A stretch of DNA of 64,000 nt. It comes from Sialis fuliginosa (taxonomy: Eukaryota > Arthropoda > Insecta > Megaloptera > Sialidae). Positions within the stretch are counted from its first letter, which is position 1. Each line of letters begins with the position of its first letter. The notes under the pieces were generated by a model that saw nothing but the letters and a program-made list of their open reading frames with translations, made no database searches and had not been told where the DNA came from. The stretch covers positions 16,678,001 through 16,742,000 of the forward strand of contig OY540812.1 in NCBI GenBank assembly GCA_961205875.1, read 5' to 3'. A program made the position numbers and the translations under genes. Below are positions 12,315 through 24,574 of this stretch, in pieces.

Positions 12315-13334
12315 TTTGTATACATATAATGAATAACATTTTTTTAACACATGAACAATGTAAACTTTTAGATTACTATTTTCTGATGTAGTTATGCAAA
12401 ATTATTTATTATTGTTTATGCTTTACACACGCATACATATGTGTACATTATTTCGCAGAACTTCTATTTCTTCCTAATAATTTTGACTGAATTTATTATT
12501 CCATGATAAATTTTTAATAAATGTTGTGGTGGTGAATGAATGAAGTAAATGTAAATTTAATATATTCTATGTTTTTAGTAAACATAAGAGATGATATTAT
12601 GTCTATGACCTTAAGTCATGTCGGAGCTGTCAGGTGGCGTTAGTTAGTACGTCGTAACACCGATAGATGGCCATAAGTAGGAGGTGGCGCCGTAATTTGT
12701 GTTTACAATATGATATATGTAACGTGTTTACTACTGTTTACACATTGCCCATGTTGATGGGAAACATATCAAATACAACACTGGATTAAAATTCTACGAC
12801 GTTTTATTGTTTTCCTTACTAGAAAATGATGTAGAATAATATTGAAGTGATTTACAATTAAATCATGCTTTTTATTTCGTATGGGAGCTATCCAGAAACA
12901 GACTAAAAATAAACTTACTCCAGATATCCACGATATCAACATTTTAAATAATTGCTAATAAATTAAAGATTTTTTTTAAAACATTCCATAAATATTTAGA
13001 TATTCTTGTCGTATGCACTCTAAAAATTGTACATAAAATATTATAGCAACCATACGGCGATCTGATGGGTGTTATTTTAAGTAGAAAGAGGATATCCACC
13101 CTAGAGATACTCAAAGTAAGAGTTTAGATAGCGTCGCCGTTTTTAGACAAACTGGCTGTGACGCAATTTATTAAAAAAATAATTTATTTGTTATTTTAAG
13201 TATGCATTAAAAAAAAAAATTGAACATAATGTAATAATATGAAGTATATATTGATTGATAAGATTAGAAAATAAGGCTGAGAGTGAGACCTGGCTACTAC
13301 AATCAACTAGAAATTAATTCGGGCTCGATTTGGT

Positions 13335-13460
13335 TGTGTTATCGGCCAACGTTTTGTCACACATTGCAGTGAACATCTTCAGGGCTCTTCTAAAAGCACT
13401 TTCAGAAGAACTCTGAAGATGTCCACTGCAATGTGTGACGAAACGTTGGCCGATAACACG
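13335..13460. repeat. Inverted pair of hammerhead-like motifs (second family)
   Basis: Arms 13336-13382 and 13412-13459 are inverted copies differing at only a few bases. The right arm reads CTGAAGA (13412-13418), an extra T, GTC-CAC-loop-GTG-T-GAC, GAAA (13440-13443), CGTTGGCC. This matches a hammerhead core in which the variable position 7 is A. The left arm, on the other strand, has AAAA in place of GAAA. The spacer itself contains a small hairpin (GGCTCTTCT...AGAAGAAC). Confidence 0.5.
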
Positions 13461-14344
13461 ACCAATACGACGCTTATATCCAGAAGCCAAGATATACTTG
13501 ATTTTCGAATCATATTTACAGTCCTAGCTCTATGTCTATGGCCACAAGTCACAACTAATCTTTGGTGGCGGAGCTGGGGATTATATAAAGTAAAAAAAAT
13601 ATAATACTCCATACCCTGTAGAACGCATATGTGCAAGATAAAAATAAATTCAAGGACTTTTTGACATTAGTAGTGTTAATACAAACAAAGCAAACCAAAA
13701 AAAATAAACTAACAGCATAATTAAAATTACCAAAATATACATAATATATGTATGACAGTATGTAGATCTTCATTGATTCTGGGGATCTATATATCTAAAA
13801 ATTAGTATAGTTATGAACAACATATTTACCTGATTTCTTTAGATAAATAATTCTTGTTTATTAGGCAATACATTTCCATGCAGTTATATAGTTTCGTTTT
13901 ATTTATAAACTTAAAATAACATGGTTCCAAATTGAGTTATTCATATTGACATTACTAATTCTAAATAGTCCTTGAAGATATTTTTATTTTATTTTATTAT
14001 TTGTTTTTAAATTTTAAATGAAAATAATATACAAACAAAAACAGTAATATTATATACATGTATCTATGGTATGGTAAATGGTTTGTGTATAAATATACCG
14101 TTTCTAATTTGTTTATTATTAGGTAGGTATTGAGAACCTTTAAGCAAAATTTAATCTACTGAAATATATCAAAAAATACCTCCCCCCCACCGCCTATATT
14201 CTATAAAAGTAAAAAGTTTCTGAACACAATACTGTGTTTTTCTTGTCAACAAGAGAGAAGTTACTTTCAACAAGTATTGAATATAATTTATATAATTAAT
14301 CTGCAATGATCATGAACGGATTAAAAAATTAACGACGTCTGTAC

Positions 14345-14560
14345 TATTTTTGACCAAACTCGAACCCCGATATGCGTCAATATCTCACGCTTTTTCGCAA
14401 AAGACATGTTTATGTCAGTGGGCAAAAATACCGCCGCTACAGATATATAATAAGTGTTTCTCGTGCTTGCGGTCTATTTTAGAATCGGTGGGCACATACT
14501 CACAGAACTGTCGCGTCGCGGTCGCCTACGACCGTCAGTAGCGGCGGGTGTCCACATATT
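14345..14560. other. Unexplained GC-richer block
   Basis: A block with many CG dinucleotides in an otherwise AT-dominated region (GTCGCGTCGCGGTCGCCTAC, CGTCAGTAGCGGCGGGTGTC). It contains ACCGCCGCTAC and GTAGCGGCGGGT, which are inverted relative to one another. It could be a promoter or untranslated exon, or a repeat fragment. The plus-strand frame over it shows no family I recognise. Confidence 0.35.
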
Positions 14561-14887
14561 GACTCATCATTTGTTGATCTAACTACTCACAATCAGTGGT
14601 TTTTTATGAATTTTTTTATTCTTAAGAAGCTAGAGATTTATTAATATTATAATAATTACAGAAATTAGAGATAGCCTATTTTTAATATATCAATTAAATT
14701 TGATATTACTTAATGTTAGTCTAATTTAAATAGATATATATCGATGATCTTTCATGTTATTTCGTTTGATCTATTCATGGTAATTGTATTCGTTCGAGAA
14801 ATACGTTAAAATAAATTATTATTTAATGATATTTGAACAAAACACACCTAAATCATTAATTTTGTTCTCCTGAGATTTGATACGTAT

Positions 14888-15116
14888 TGCTTCCTCGTAA
14901 TATCAAAGATACGAGAAGCTTTGTGATCGTTTTAGAATCAGACAAAAAAATCGTTCTCCGATTTCAAAATTTTAAATTGATCTTTCCGAATCAATATTAA
15001 TGAAACTTGGTTGGATGGTTGGGTCTGGCTATGAATGTCTTAAGAAAAATTTCGAATTTTTTTTTAGTAAAATTGTATAAAATTAAATGGTTAACCAATG
15101 CCAGACAATTTTATAC
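14888..15116 (-). mobile_element. TGCTTCCTCG-family repeat, internally deleted copy B
   Basis: It starts TTGCTTCCTCGTAATATC on the plus strand and ends at GGTTAACCAATGCCAGAC, as in the other copies in inverse orientation. About 500 bp of the middle is missing: the GGTTGGATGGTTGGGTCTGG segment is joined directly to AAGAAAAATTTCGAATTTT. Confidence 0.65.
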
Positions 15117-18100
15117 TCCTATAGACGTATACAATTATAACTATATATAGATAGCATTACATTTTGTGTAATTTATAAATATAGGCGCCGACTTCAGGGT
15201 GATGGGATATAGACAATCGCCCACTTAGACGTGATTCCACAGTAGTTTTCCCCCGTCTGAATCTGCACGTCGGTTCTAGTTTCTATTAAAAATTAAACAA
15301 AACGTTATATTACTAATTGTAAGCTAGTATGCATTCAAATTTAGTAAATTATTATATTTCGGTCAAGAGGATTTTATTCCCCTCCCCAAACTACCTACCC
15401 TAATTTAACACTAGTTATATAAACCTTTCCCCCCCCCTCCCTATGTAGGTATATAGGTATACATTGGTATATATCGATCAAGAGATTTGAAAATTATATT
15501 ATATTAGAACGCAGTTGTACGACTTATTGAAACTAATTTTCTTAGAAAATGACACTATCGCGGCAACACATTTATCTCACAATTTGGATATATTATAAAA
15601 ATATAATAACTTATTTAGAATTTATTTCTATTTTATGTGTATACTGTATAGAGCATTTCTTACTAACGTTTGAATTTATTGTAGTTTTCTTTGTATCATT
15701 ATTTTATAGCATATAGAAGCAAGGTTCTATGGAAAATTGAAAAATATATATTCAATGTAAACAAATTTTTATATAAAAGTATGATTTCAAATATTTTTTT
15801 TATTATTATCAAGTTTAACTAAAGGCCCCTTTAATTAATTGTTGAATTATCAACGGAACCAAGCATAATACTTTTAATTAAAGGAATTTTTAATTTTCTG
15901 TTTTTAAAATGAATATTATAATATTGATTTAAATCACGTTAGTATTATAATTATAATACACCAAATCTACTTTAAAGGAGCATTTAGCGCTAAAGGAGCA
16001 TTAAATTAGTTGATAATACCAGATAGGTACCAGACAATAGCCGTGTAGTTAATAATTATAATAATAATATTTATAAATACAAAAAAATATTAATTAAGCG
16101 TTAATCAAGTAAATTCGAACAAAAAAGAAATAAACAAGCTTAGACAATTGAGTCGATGCCCTGAGTTTGAAATCAGAATAAAGCTTTGTTATTGAATGTG
16201 ACGCATTACTGAAGATAAAATGTATCTATACAGATGAATATTTAAGGCATTCACCTACGATATTTACATATATATTCTCAGGGCCGTATTTAACATCTGA
16301 ACCTGTGGTGCGGTCCCACTACTGAGAGTGATTTTTTTTTAAATTAACCTGCAAAAATCAAATTTCAGAGGAATTTTCTTATAAAAAATCTAAAAAGAAA
16401 TATTTGAAGATTATTATTAAATTGTAGACATTTTTTTACTATACAGTATTTAGTAGATAATTAATTGATGAGATAATAAAAATGGAAAGAATTGTAAATC
16501 ATTAAGGTATTCAACACGATTTATTAACATTGATACGAATAGCTATCATAGTTTAATTAATAAATAATATAAAAAATGTCAATTAACTATGAACAACCCC
16601 AATTTTATAATCTAAAATATTGTAAATTGTTCATTTAAGGTTACGTACCACAAAGAAAATACCTATTATTTCAAGTGTTTATTCTACATGAATTAATGTT
16701 TTTAAAAACTAACTAAAACTATGATATGAACAACTATTGTTTAAAAAAGAACACAAAGTTGAGATTCATGTCTATATGCAATAACCGGTAGCATGTATTT
16801 AAATTTTAAAAATAACATGTATTTTATTTTACATAAGGATACATACCGATTCAGTTATCTTAATTCTTTTATTTCTATTTTGTCTGAATTTACCTGATTC
16901 ACAGTATTTTTTAATTAAAATTTTTTATCTATAATTTATTTAGTTAGGTATATAAGTACTTTTATAGTGCATTAATTTATAAATAATAAATACTGATGAA
17001 CACATTATCTTCATTGTGCATACTATATTGGGTAAAAACTAAATAAATAAAGATTGCATCAAAATACCAAAACTAAAATTACATACGAAATGAAAAAAAA
17101 CGAGGATTAGTAACTAAGACATTTAAAGAATGCCTATAATTTATACATCCGCCACTGCAGAGTATGTGAGTGTGTATGTGAATATGTATGTGAGTGTCTG
17201 TGTTTGCGTATGTTGGCCCAACGAATTTTCAGTCTTTTGGAATGCCATCTATAATATCTAGGCGCCTGTGAAATTTGTCGCTACAACGTTTTAGTGACTT
17301 TTATTAGTTTTTTCTCAGAAATTTGTGGAACATGTGTATAAGAGAGTGAACATAACGCGCACAATGAAATTAATATATATAGCTACAAAAGAAATACCAT
17401 AAATCCACAATTTATCTTAAATAAAAATTGTTTTAATACATTAACCTTTAACAACTGCACAAAAGACAATATTATAATTAGCTGTTGTACTATCCTAACA
17501 TCCAAAAATAAAGTTTTGTTATCCTCAGAAAACTCCCCATAAATCAAAGGGTCTCAAAAATGTATTTCTTTCCTATATAAATATAGTCCCTGGTTCTAAT
17601 AACTTAACATAATTTTTTTAAGTTTTTTTGTTAAATAACACACATCATTAAAATTATATAAATTATTAATTATAAAATAAATATGAACCCTTTTGTAATT
17701 GATACTTTGAAAATTGTAATAAATTTAACTTTTTCTATAAATAAGTTATTTCAATGTTTCACCCACTTAGGTTAACCCATTAAGTACGTTTTTAAAATAC
17801 TTACTACTACTTAAAACATAGAGATTAGTTAGAATAGCAGTCACCATATATTTCTAAGAATTTACTCTAGTAAGAAAACTGAACGAAAATATGATCTGAC
17901 ATTTTTTTTCTTAATGGGATTATTTATAGACTCATTTACTTTCGGTGAATTTTTAAAACTTTCGTTCTTTCATAAGAGTTTTATATACATCATACATATT
18001 CATAAACGTTTTCAAAGAAAAACTTGAATTTATTTAACGATAACATAATGAAAAAATAAACGCGTAGGTATGTTTACAAAAATAAAAATCGTAAAAAAAT

Positions 18101-20539
18101 TTATGAGTACTTATTATATTCGAGTATTCGGTTTCAAAGATATTTTATGTACACATATATTTTACAAACAATTGTTAATTCATGAAATACATAAAGAAGT
18201 ATAATAAATAAGGAAGTATTGTATTTTCAAATTCGATATTTTGATGGAAATATTCATTTTGTCGCCATATTGTATATGTGTATGTCTGTCGATCACTCGG
18301 TCTGTCTGTCTATCTGTAGACTTTATAACTCAAAAACGACAAAACATAAAATAGTGATTTTTTTTTATTTGGGATTATTTTTCGTCTAGGAAGAAGACCT
18401 ATTATTGGAAACGATCTTGCAACCGGAAACAGGCATGCTCATAACTTCGGGTTATTGAAAATATACATAATTTATACAACATCGTAAACTGAAAATCCGT
18501 AATTCGGGGTATGAATATACGTCAAATGTCCATTCAGAACTTCATAAATAAATTAATTTTGACAATTAATTTATATGTTTTACAGCAAACTTAATATAAA
18601 TTGTTTTAAAATCAATTGTTGGTGTATTGCTGTTTGGTGTAAAACCACCATATAAAACAAATGAAAAAGGAAACAAATATAGAACAGCAATGGCAGTTAT
18701 TAAGTTTAAGTTTCCATAAAGATTAAAAAGGAAGGTATATAATTGTTTCAATATGTATAGCATAAAATAAAACTATATTTTTTAAAGGGATGTTTTTGTT
18801 CCCCAATATACCTATATACAAAAAGAGTAATACTAACATATTCCACAGGCATACCATAAATGTGTCGACACAACATGAGCAATTAAAAAATCACAAATAT
18901 TTTAATTCGTTTGTGTAGGAATTTCCATGAAAAACAGTTTTCACAGAACCTCCGTAAAATTATATTTACAAATGATGACAAATTTTCATTCATTGCTTTG
19001 AATTCCATCTGAAATTAGAGATGTTCGTTCTTTTTCATTGTTTGTAGTATACATACATATATTTATAATATGTTTCAGCAGCTATGAAAATATACTAGAG
19101 CTATAAATTAGTCATTTATTATTGTTTATAGAAAATGGAAAATTCGATTCTGCATATTTTCTTTTATGTCATGACATGATTTTTTTTAGTAATTACAAAT
19201 ACTTTATGATTTTAATAAAAAGTTTAAAACAGAATATGTTATTTTTAGTACATAATCATATCATATAAACAAAGAAAAAATGTATAAATAAAACTAAAAT
19301 AGATAGTTTATTTTATTTTTATAAATACGTCAAGATCGTCTCCTAAAGAAACCGACAGGATTCATAGACAACCCTTTAATTTAATTAAAAAATAATATCC
19401 AATCGGTATTCAATATGTCATATTTTTAATTATATTATTAACATAAAATAAATTCTTTCTTATTGTAAAATTGAATGAATACGGACCTGACATACACACA
19501 ACAAAACTTTTAAAAATAGTTGTTTTGATAGCTCTTCCTGAAATATATGTATTCACACTTTTAAAAATGAAAAGAATGTTTCGTTTTTTATTAGTAAATA
19601 TTTAGTACCTACATTTATTCTTTTTTTGTGTTTAAAATTTATAAATAATTAATAATCACTTACTTAAAATAATCTACAGTGGGAAATTAAATCTATTACG
19701 CATGTATTTTTAAGTATCCCCAGTCGGGAGGGGGGGGGGGGGTCAAAATATATAACTTACCCTTTTACTTTTGACACTGTCACATGTTACGAAATGTTGA
19801 TTAAAAAGTTTAATCGTAAATTTCATTTCACGTGTAAAATTAATATAGAAAATATCGATTGTTTTTCCAAACGGTAAGAATACATAATTAATTTCATAAA
19901 TATTAAAATATAATAATGATACTACTTTGAAGAGAAAAAAACATTTCCTAACAAATAACTTCCCCCTCCCTTCTCTCCTTCTATTTCACACATACACAAA
20001 ATTAAATATAAAACTATAAACATGTAATTCAATAAAATAATAATAAAATATGTATATAAATAAAGTTCTTATTTTTTATTGGAAATTCAAATGCATGTAT
20101 ATAATACTACGGTTATATAAAGTACCTATAATATTTTTAATATTAAATATAAAATATTATAAATAAATATATTCTATACATATGTAACAGTAAACAAATG
20201 TTTTTACCTTTTTATTTGATCAATCAAGACGATATAACCATAATATGTATATTACCACTTAACTAACACTAAAACTATTTTATTATGAATGGATCAAACA
20301 CAATACCACAGTATATTAATCTAAACTTAACACTATTCAAAAGTTCACTAATTGTTTAAAACACAAATTCAAGTTTTTGTAAATCGTCTTTTGTTTACAA
20401 CAATCAAAAACAAAAGTTCACGTTATCGTAAGTTCATTAAACATACACTTATATCGTGTTTTATTATATTTTCCAACAATCAAAAGCAGAAACTATTCAG
20501 TACACAATCAAATTTTCGCACTCGATAAACGTACGAGAT

Positions 20540-20690
20540 AAAATAACATGTATACGTGTTGTCTGTAGATCGACGCTGCGTAAACTGGCAGGCGTCCCGG
20601 CGATTGAGCGTCGTTTTAATAGAAAAACAGTGTTGTTGTGGCGACTGAGAGACGCATACCGACGTTCCCACAAATCCGTTCGGTGTTATT
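20540..20690. other. Unexplained GC-richer block
   Basis: About 150 bp with many CG dinucleotides (GATCGACGCTGCG, AGGCGTCCCGGCGATTGAGC, GGCGACTGAGAGACGCATAC), flanked by strongly AT-rich DNA. Both strands have an open frame of about 60-78 codons here, but neither resembles a known protein. It is a candidate promoter or untranslated exon. Confidence 0.3.
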
Positions 20691-21659
20691 AAAATGCATT
20701 TTGTATTTTATTTTACTCTTAAGTTATGGGTCCATTCCTTTTTGCCGTAGTTCTATCAATGATGTAACACCAATAACAAAGTTCAAAGTACCCATTTTTA
20801 ATTATTTAAATTTTATTTTAATGAACCATTGTTTCTAAAACTCCACACGAGATGAAATGAAACTAGGTTTAGGTATGTCTCGTCTCATAAAGTCGCACAT
20901 TATGAAAGTGGGAAACTCTAGGCAGAATAAATATTCAAAAATTTAATTCAGGCGTCTCATCTCGGTGCGAAACTCTAATTTATCATTTTGTTAGTTCGCT
21001 TCTAAGCTGGTGGACAAAATAAGTCTCAGGGGATAATTTTCTGTTTTTTAAATTAGACTCGAAATGATATTAGGGTTATACCTTAAGTAATTTCATCTAT
21101 TTTGTGAAGAACATATCTATACGCACAGTAAGCGTGAAATTTCGCCTTAAGTCCAAAGCAAAGGAACACATTTTCGTAGGTAGAGATGTTATACATACTA
21201 TCTATGTACCACATACTATTTTCTATTATATAGGTATATCTTCTACACAAAGTTCAAGTTTATGCTGAATTTTATGGGAAAAGTCAATCAAAAAACAAAT
21301 GAATGTCTCGACATTACAAATGCATTAAATGCATTTATATTTGGTTGAGTTTGAAACATAATTCTAAATGAAAAAAATCCAATGCAATAATTATCTTAGA
21401 AAATTTAATAAACAACAAGAAGAGAAAAACTAGGACACCAAAAATTTCCTTTTCGGTATCAAAAGTCTTTGAATTCAGAGATAATCCAATAAAATTGGTT
21501 ATTTTAACAAGTAGTTTAGCAAAAAAAACACTTCATAAAACATATCATAACATTATTCACAGATGCACGTTTGAAAGTTGAAAAGAGAATGAAAGTATTT
21601 AAAGAAATTTTCATGGTTGTTATTAATTTTTCTATGTATGTATGTATAGCTCTTTAAAA

Positions 21660-22140
21660 AATAATAAAACGACCAAGTGCGTGTTGGGAACGCACATGAA
21701 AGGGTTCTGTAGTCATTCTCACTACGATTTTTCAAAAAGAGTTATTCCAAAATATTTCATAAACTATTTTTGCTATATTGTTCGTTACAATTTTCATTGA
21801 AAGTACTAATTAAAAATTATATTCTGAAATTTTCTCAGATTTTTTCTGATAGCCACATTGAAAAGCAAATATATCGTGACTAAAGGGTTAAAATCAAACG
21901 GTCCTAAAACATTTTTTGTTGCATTTTAGGAGACCTATCTAAAGACCACTCAATGGGATATGTGAAAAAAAAATTGAATATACTTTTCAGTCTATAGGAA
22001 GGGGGTCCAAAAAAATTTTGTTTTCAAAAATCAATCTATGATCGTATACCAAATTTCATCTTAATCGGTATAAAATTTATATAGACAGACGTGCAGAGCA
22101 AAACTATAAGGGTTCCTAGTTTTCTACGGAACCATAAAAA
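21660..22140 (+). mobile_element. Dispersed repeat ending GGTTCCTAGTTTTCTACGG
   Basis: The segment contains CGACCAAGTGCGTGTTGGG near its left end. It finishes with ATAGACAGACGTGCAGAGC, AAAACTATAAGGGTTCCTAG, TTTTCTACGGAACC and AAAAA. This kind of tail is a familiar dispersed repeat in insect genomes. A diverged relative (GGGTTCTGGTCATAATCC, TACGGAGCCCAAAAA) lies at about 28935-29010, inside the Harbinger element. Confidence 0.5.
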
Positions 22141-23111
22141 CAGTGACCGTTCGAAAAAGATGGTATACGGGCAGAAATATATAGGAACTTATTTACATTT
22201 CGGTGCCCCTCTAGCATTTTTTTTGGACCCATCACTAGTAGTACTCATATTTTATTAATTTATTATATTATATTTATAATGTATATGTATCATATTTTAT
22301 AATAAAAGTTTAAATTTATAACTACCTACTTCATATGATTTCGCCATTACCTATATTTGTTGAGATATTTAAAAAAATACAATCAATATTTATATTATGT
22401 GAAAAACATATACGTACTCAACCTCTCTCCTCACCCCAAAATACGAGATCCCTTCACATATTTCAAATTTCAATATATTTGTAAACATAAATTAAGTATT
22501 CAAAATGTATTTATCACATCTTTAATAAATACATACCTATTTCTCATAAGAACGAAGTCTGTATGTCATTGGAAAATATATATCTTCCACTTCATTTGTT
22601 TCTATCTTCTGCAGGCATTCTTTGTAGAACATGTTGGAAAAAACACCACTCATTTGTAAAATATCAACGTCGTAAGATATTTACAATGACATAACTATGT
22701 TTTTTTTTTATTAATAGATATTATTTACAGTTCATTAATCAGGTTTATCCATAACGCATCTCAAGTTTAATCAACGGATGAATGTACATAAAACATACAA
22801 GTTGGGAAGATTTGGTGACCATAAGACAAACTAATTTAATTGTTTATAATTTTTTCATTCTTTCTTATACATATTATTACAATTTTAAAAGTTCATATGT
22901 AAATACAAACTGTAAAATCAAATTGTGCTAAGAAAACAAAATAGAAGTTTTTGTTAAACATATGCAAATATAATGTAAGCTATGTTGCCCCATTATAGCC
23001 TATATAAATGAATAAAGTGGAGAGGATGGGGTTCCTTTAAGTTTAGCGCCGGGGGCGTATATATTCACCTTTATCCATAACTTCTACTGTTAAAATAAAA
23101 GCATAAGTACA

Positions 23112-23287
23112 CAGTGGCGTATAAGTACACAATTTGAAAACCTTTTTTTTTTTTTTTTTAGTTACGCTAATTTCAATTTAAATTCATTATAAAATTATTA
23201 TTATTATTTTTTTTTTTTTTTAATTATTTTTGGGGACGCCAAAAAGATATCGTGCCCCGGGCGCCAATTATGCTTGCTACGCCACTG
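23112..23287. mobile_element. hAT-like MITE with perfect 8-bp target duplication
   Basis: A 176-bp element bounded by CAGTGGCGTA and GCTACGCCACTG. It is flanked by identical TAAGTACA at 23104-23111 and 23288-23295. An 8-bp duplication with CAGTGGCGTA ends is typical of hAT-superfamily non-autonomous elements. The interior is T-rich, with TTTTTGGGGACGCC and CGTGCCCCGGGCGCC. Confidence 0.85.
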
Positions 23288-24036
23288 TAAGTACATCGCG
23301 AATTTTCGAAGTTCAACCCTAATAGGAGTAAAAAATTATTCCAGATTAATAGTACAAATGACATTAGATTTTATAAATTATATAAATATTCATACAAATG
23401 AAAACTAAGCGGACGAAGCCGCGAACGGGCCGCTTGTTAATTATATACAATAAAGTATTACACATTTACATTTTTAATATCTGTTTTATAAGGAAAATCA
23501 ATTTTAAATCTCAAAATATCTTATGAGTTGTGTAAATAAAAAAGAAAAACGGGGCTCAAAAGTGAATAGTCATAACCCAAAAATTCCAGTATTCGATCTC
23601 AAAATTCAACCGAAAAGGTGGCAGTCTGACTAGTTATCACTTCAAAAAATTATAATTTTCAAAATGTATTTCTTTATTAATTGGTAAGAGATAGGACAAA
23701 TGAATGACATAAATTATAGAAAATAACATTTTAATTGATTATTTTCTTTTAAAAATTATTAAGAGATGAATAAACACGAATTATAGACAGTAATATTTTT
23801 TACAACTTTAACTCAAAACATTTCAAAAATAATTTGAAAAATTAAAAAAAAATATTTCACCCTTTAAGTATTGTCGTTGAGTTGTAGCGTCTACAGACCA
23901 ACACACAGACTGGCATTACGAAAATGATCTGAATAGTTTCAGGTAAAATAATTTCGAATTTTAATATTTAATTTTAATCACATGTATATTTGTTTAAACG
24001 TTAGTTATGAAGACAATATACATCCAAAAAATTCTC

Positions 24037-24574
24037 ACAAGGGGAACCCTTGAACTTGTTCTTTCCGATTTTCTTCATATTGAAATATGTTGTAAAGGGG
24101 GGTTCCCTGATAACACCTATACCCGGTTTTGGGCGTAGACGGGTAATAGTTTAGAAGATATGATCCAAAATATTTTTTTAAACTGCATATATACTATGGT
24201 TATGTCTACAGTTTTAACAAACATTTTCAAAAATAAACATTGAAAATAAATTCACAAGATATTTTATAGAATAACTATATATTTAAATAATGTCACTGTG
24301 TGCAATTAAAAATAAAAATTTGAAAGCACAGATTGGGAATCGAACGCGCGGGTCTATTATCATTACCGCTAAGCCAATAACATACGCTTGTGTCTACAGT
24401 TTTAACAAATAGGTATAAGTATATGCAGCATTAAAAAATATTTTGGATCATATCTTCTAAACTATTACCCGTCTACGCCCAAAACCGGGTATAGGTGTTA
24501 TCAGGGAACCTCCCTCTACAACATATTTCAATATGAAGAATTTCGGAAAGAACAAGTTCAAGGGTTCCCCTTGT
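24037..24574. mobile_element. Inverted-repeat element (hosts a SINE)
   Basis: Outer ends ACAAGGGGAACCCTTGAACT and its inverse, with arms of about 170 bp matching almost throughout: GGTTCCCTGATAACACCTAT / ATAGGTGTTATCAGGGAACC, and GGGCGTAGACGGGTAATAG / CTATTACCCGTCTACGCCC. Removing the SINE and one target duplication leaves a MITE of about 350 bp. Confidence 0.8.
24222..24390 (-). mobile_element. tRNA-derived SINE with 19-bp target-site duplication
   Basis: On the minus strand the element starts with a tRNA-like head. An A-box-like TGGCTTAGCGG lies at 24366-24376 and a B-box-like GTTCGATTCC at 24336-24345, with spacing close to that in tRNAs. An AT-rich body and tail follow. It is flanked by identical TGTCTACAGTTTTAACAAA at 24203-24221 and 24391-24409, the mark of LINE-mediated insertion. 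The length is about 169 bp. Confidence 0.7.

Larger units (their letters stand above)
11094..24036. other. Long stretch without recognised genes (upstream of, or 5' intron of, the RASL12-like gene)
   Basis: If the acceptor at 11094-11096 joins a distant non-coding exon, this is intronic. I find no coding exon. Identified contents: a hAT-like fragment (12130-12314), the 13.4-kb hammerhead-like hairpin, a GC-richer block (14345-14560), a truncated TGCTTCCTCG copy (14888-15116), a GC-richer block (20540-20690), a dispersed repeat tail (about 21660-22140) and a small hAT MITE (23112-23287). 15118-20530 is AT-rich with only fragments: a repeat end CAGGGCCGTATTTAACATC near 16279, a TG-rich tract near 17160 and a G run at 19730-19742. 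Confidence 0.6.

Noticed and set aside
24330..24400. A possible functional tRNA gene
   Set aside because: A-box-like and B-box-like sequences are present, but the acceptor and T stems do not pair and the segment is flanked by a 19-bp target duplication, so it is a SINE.
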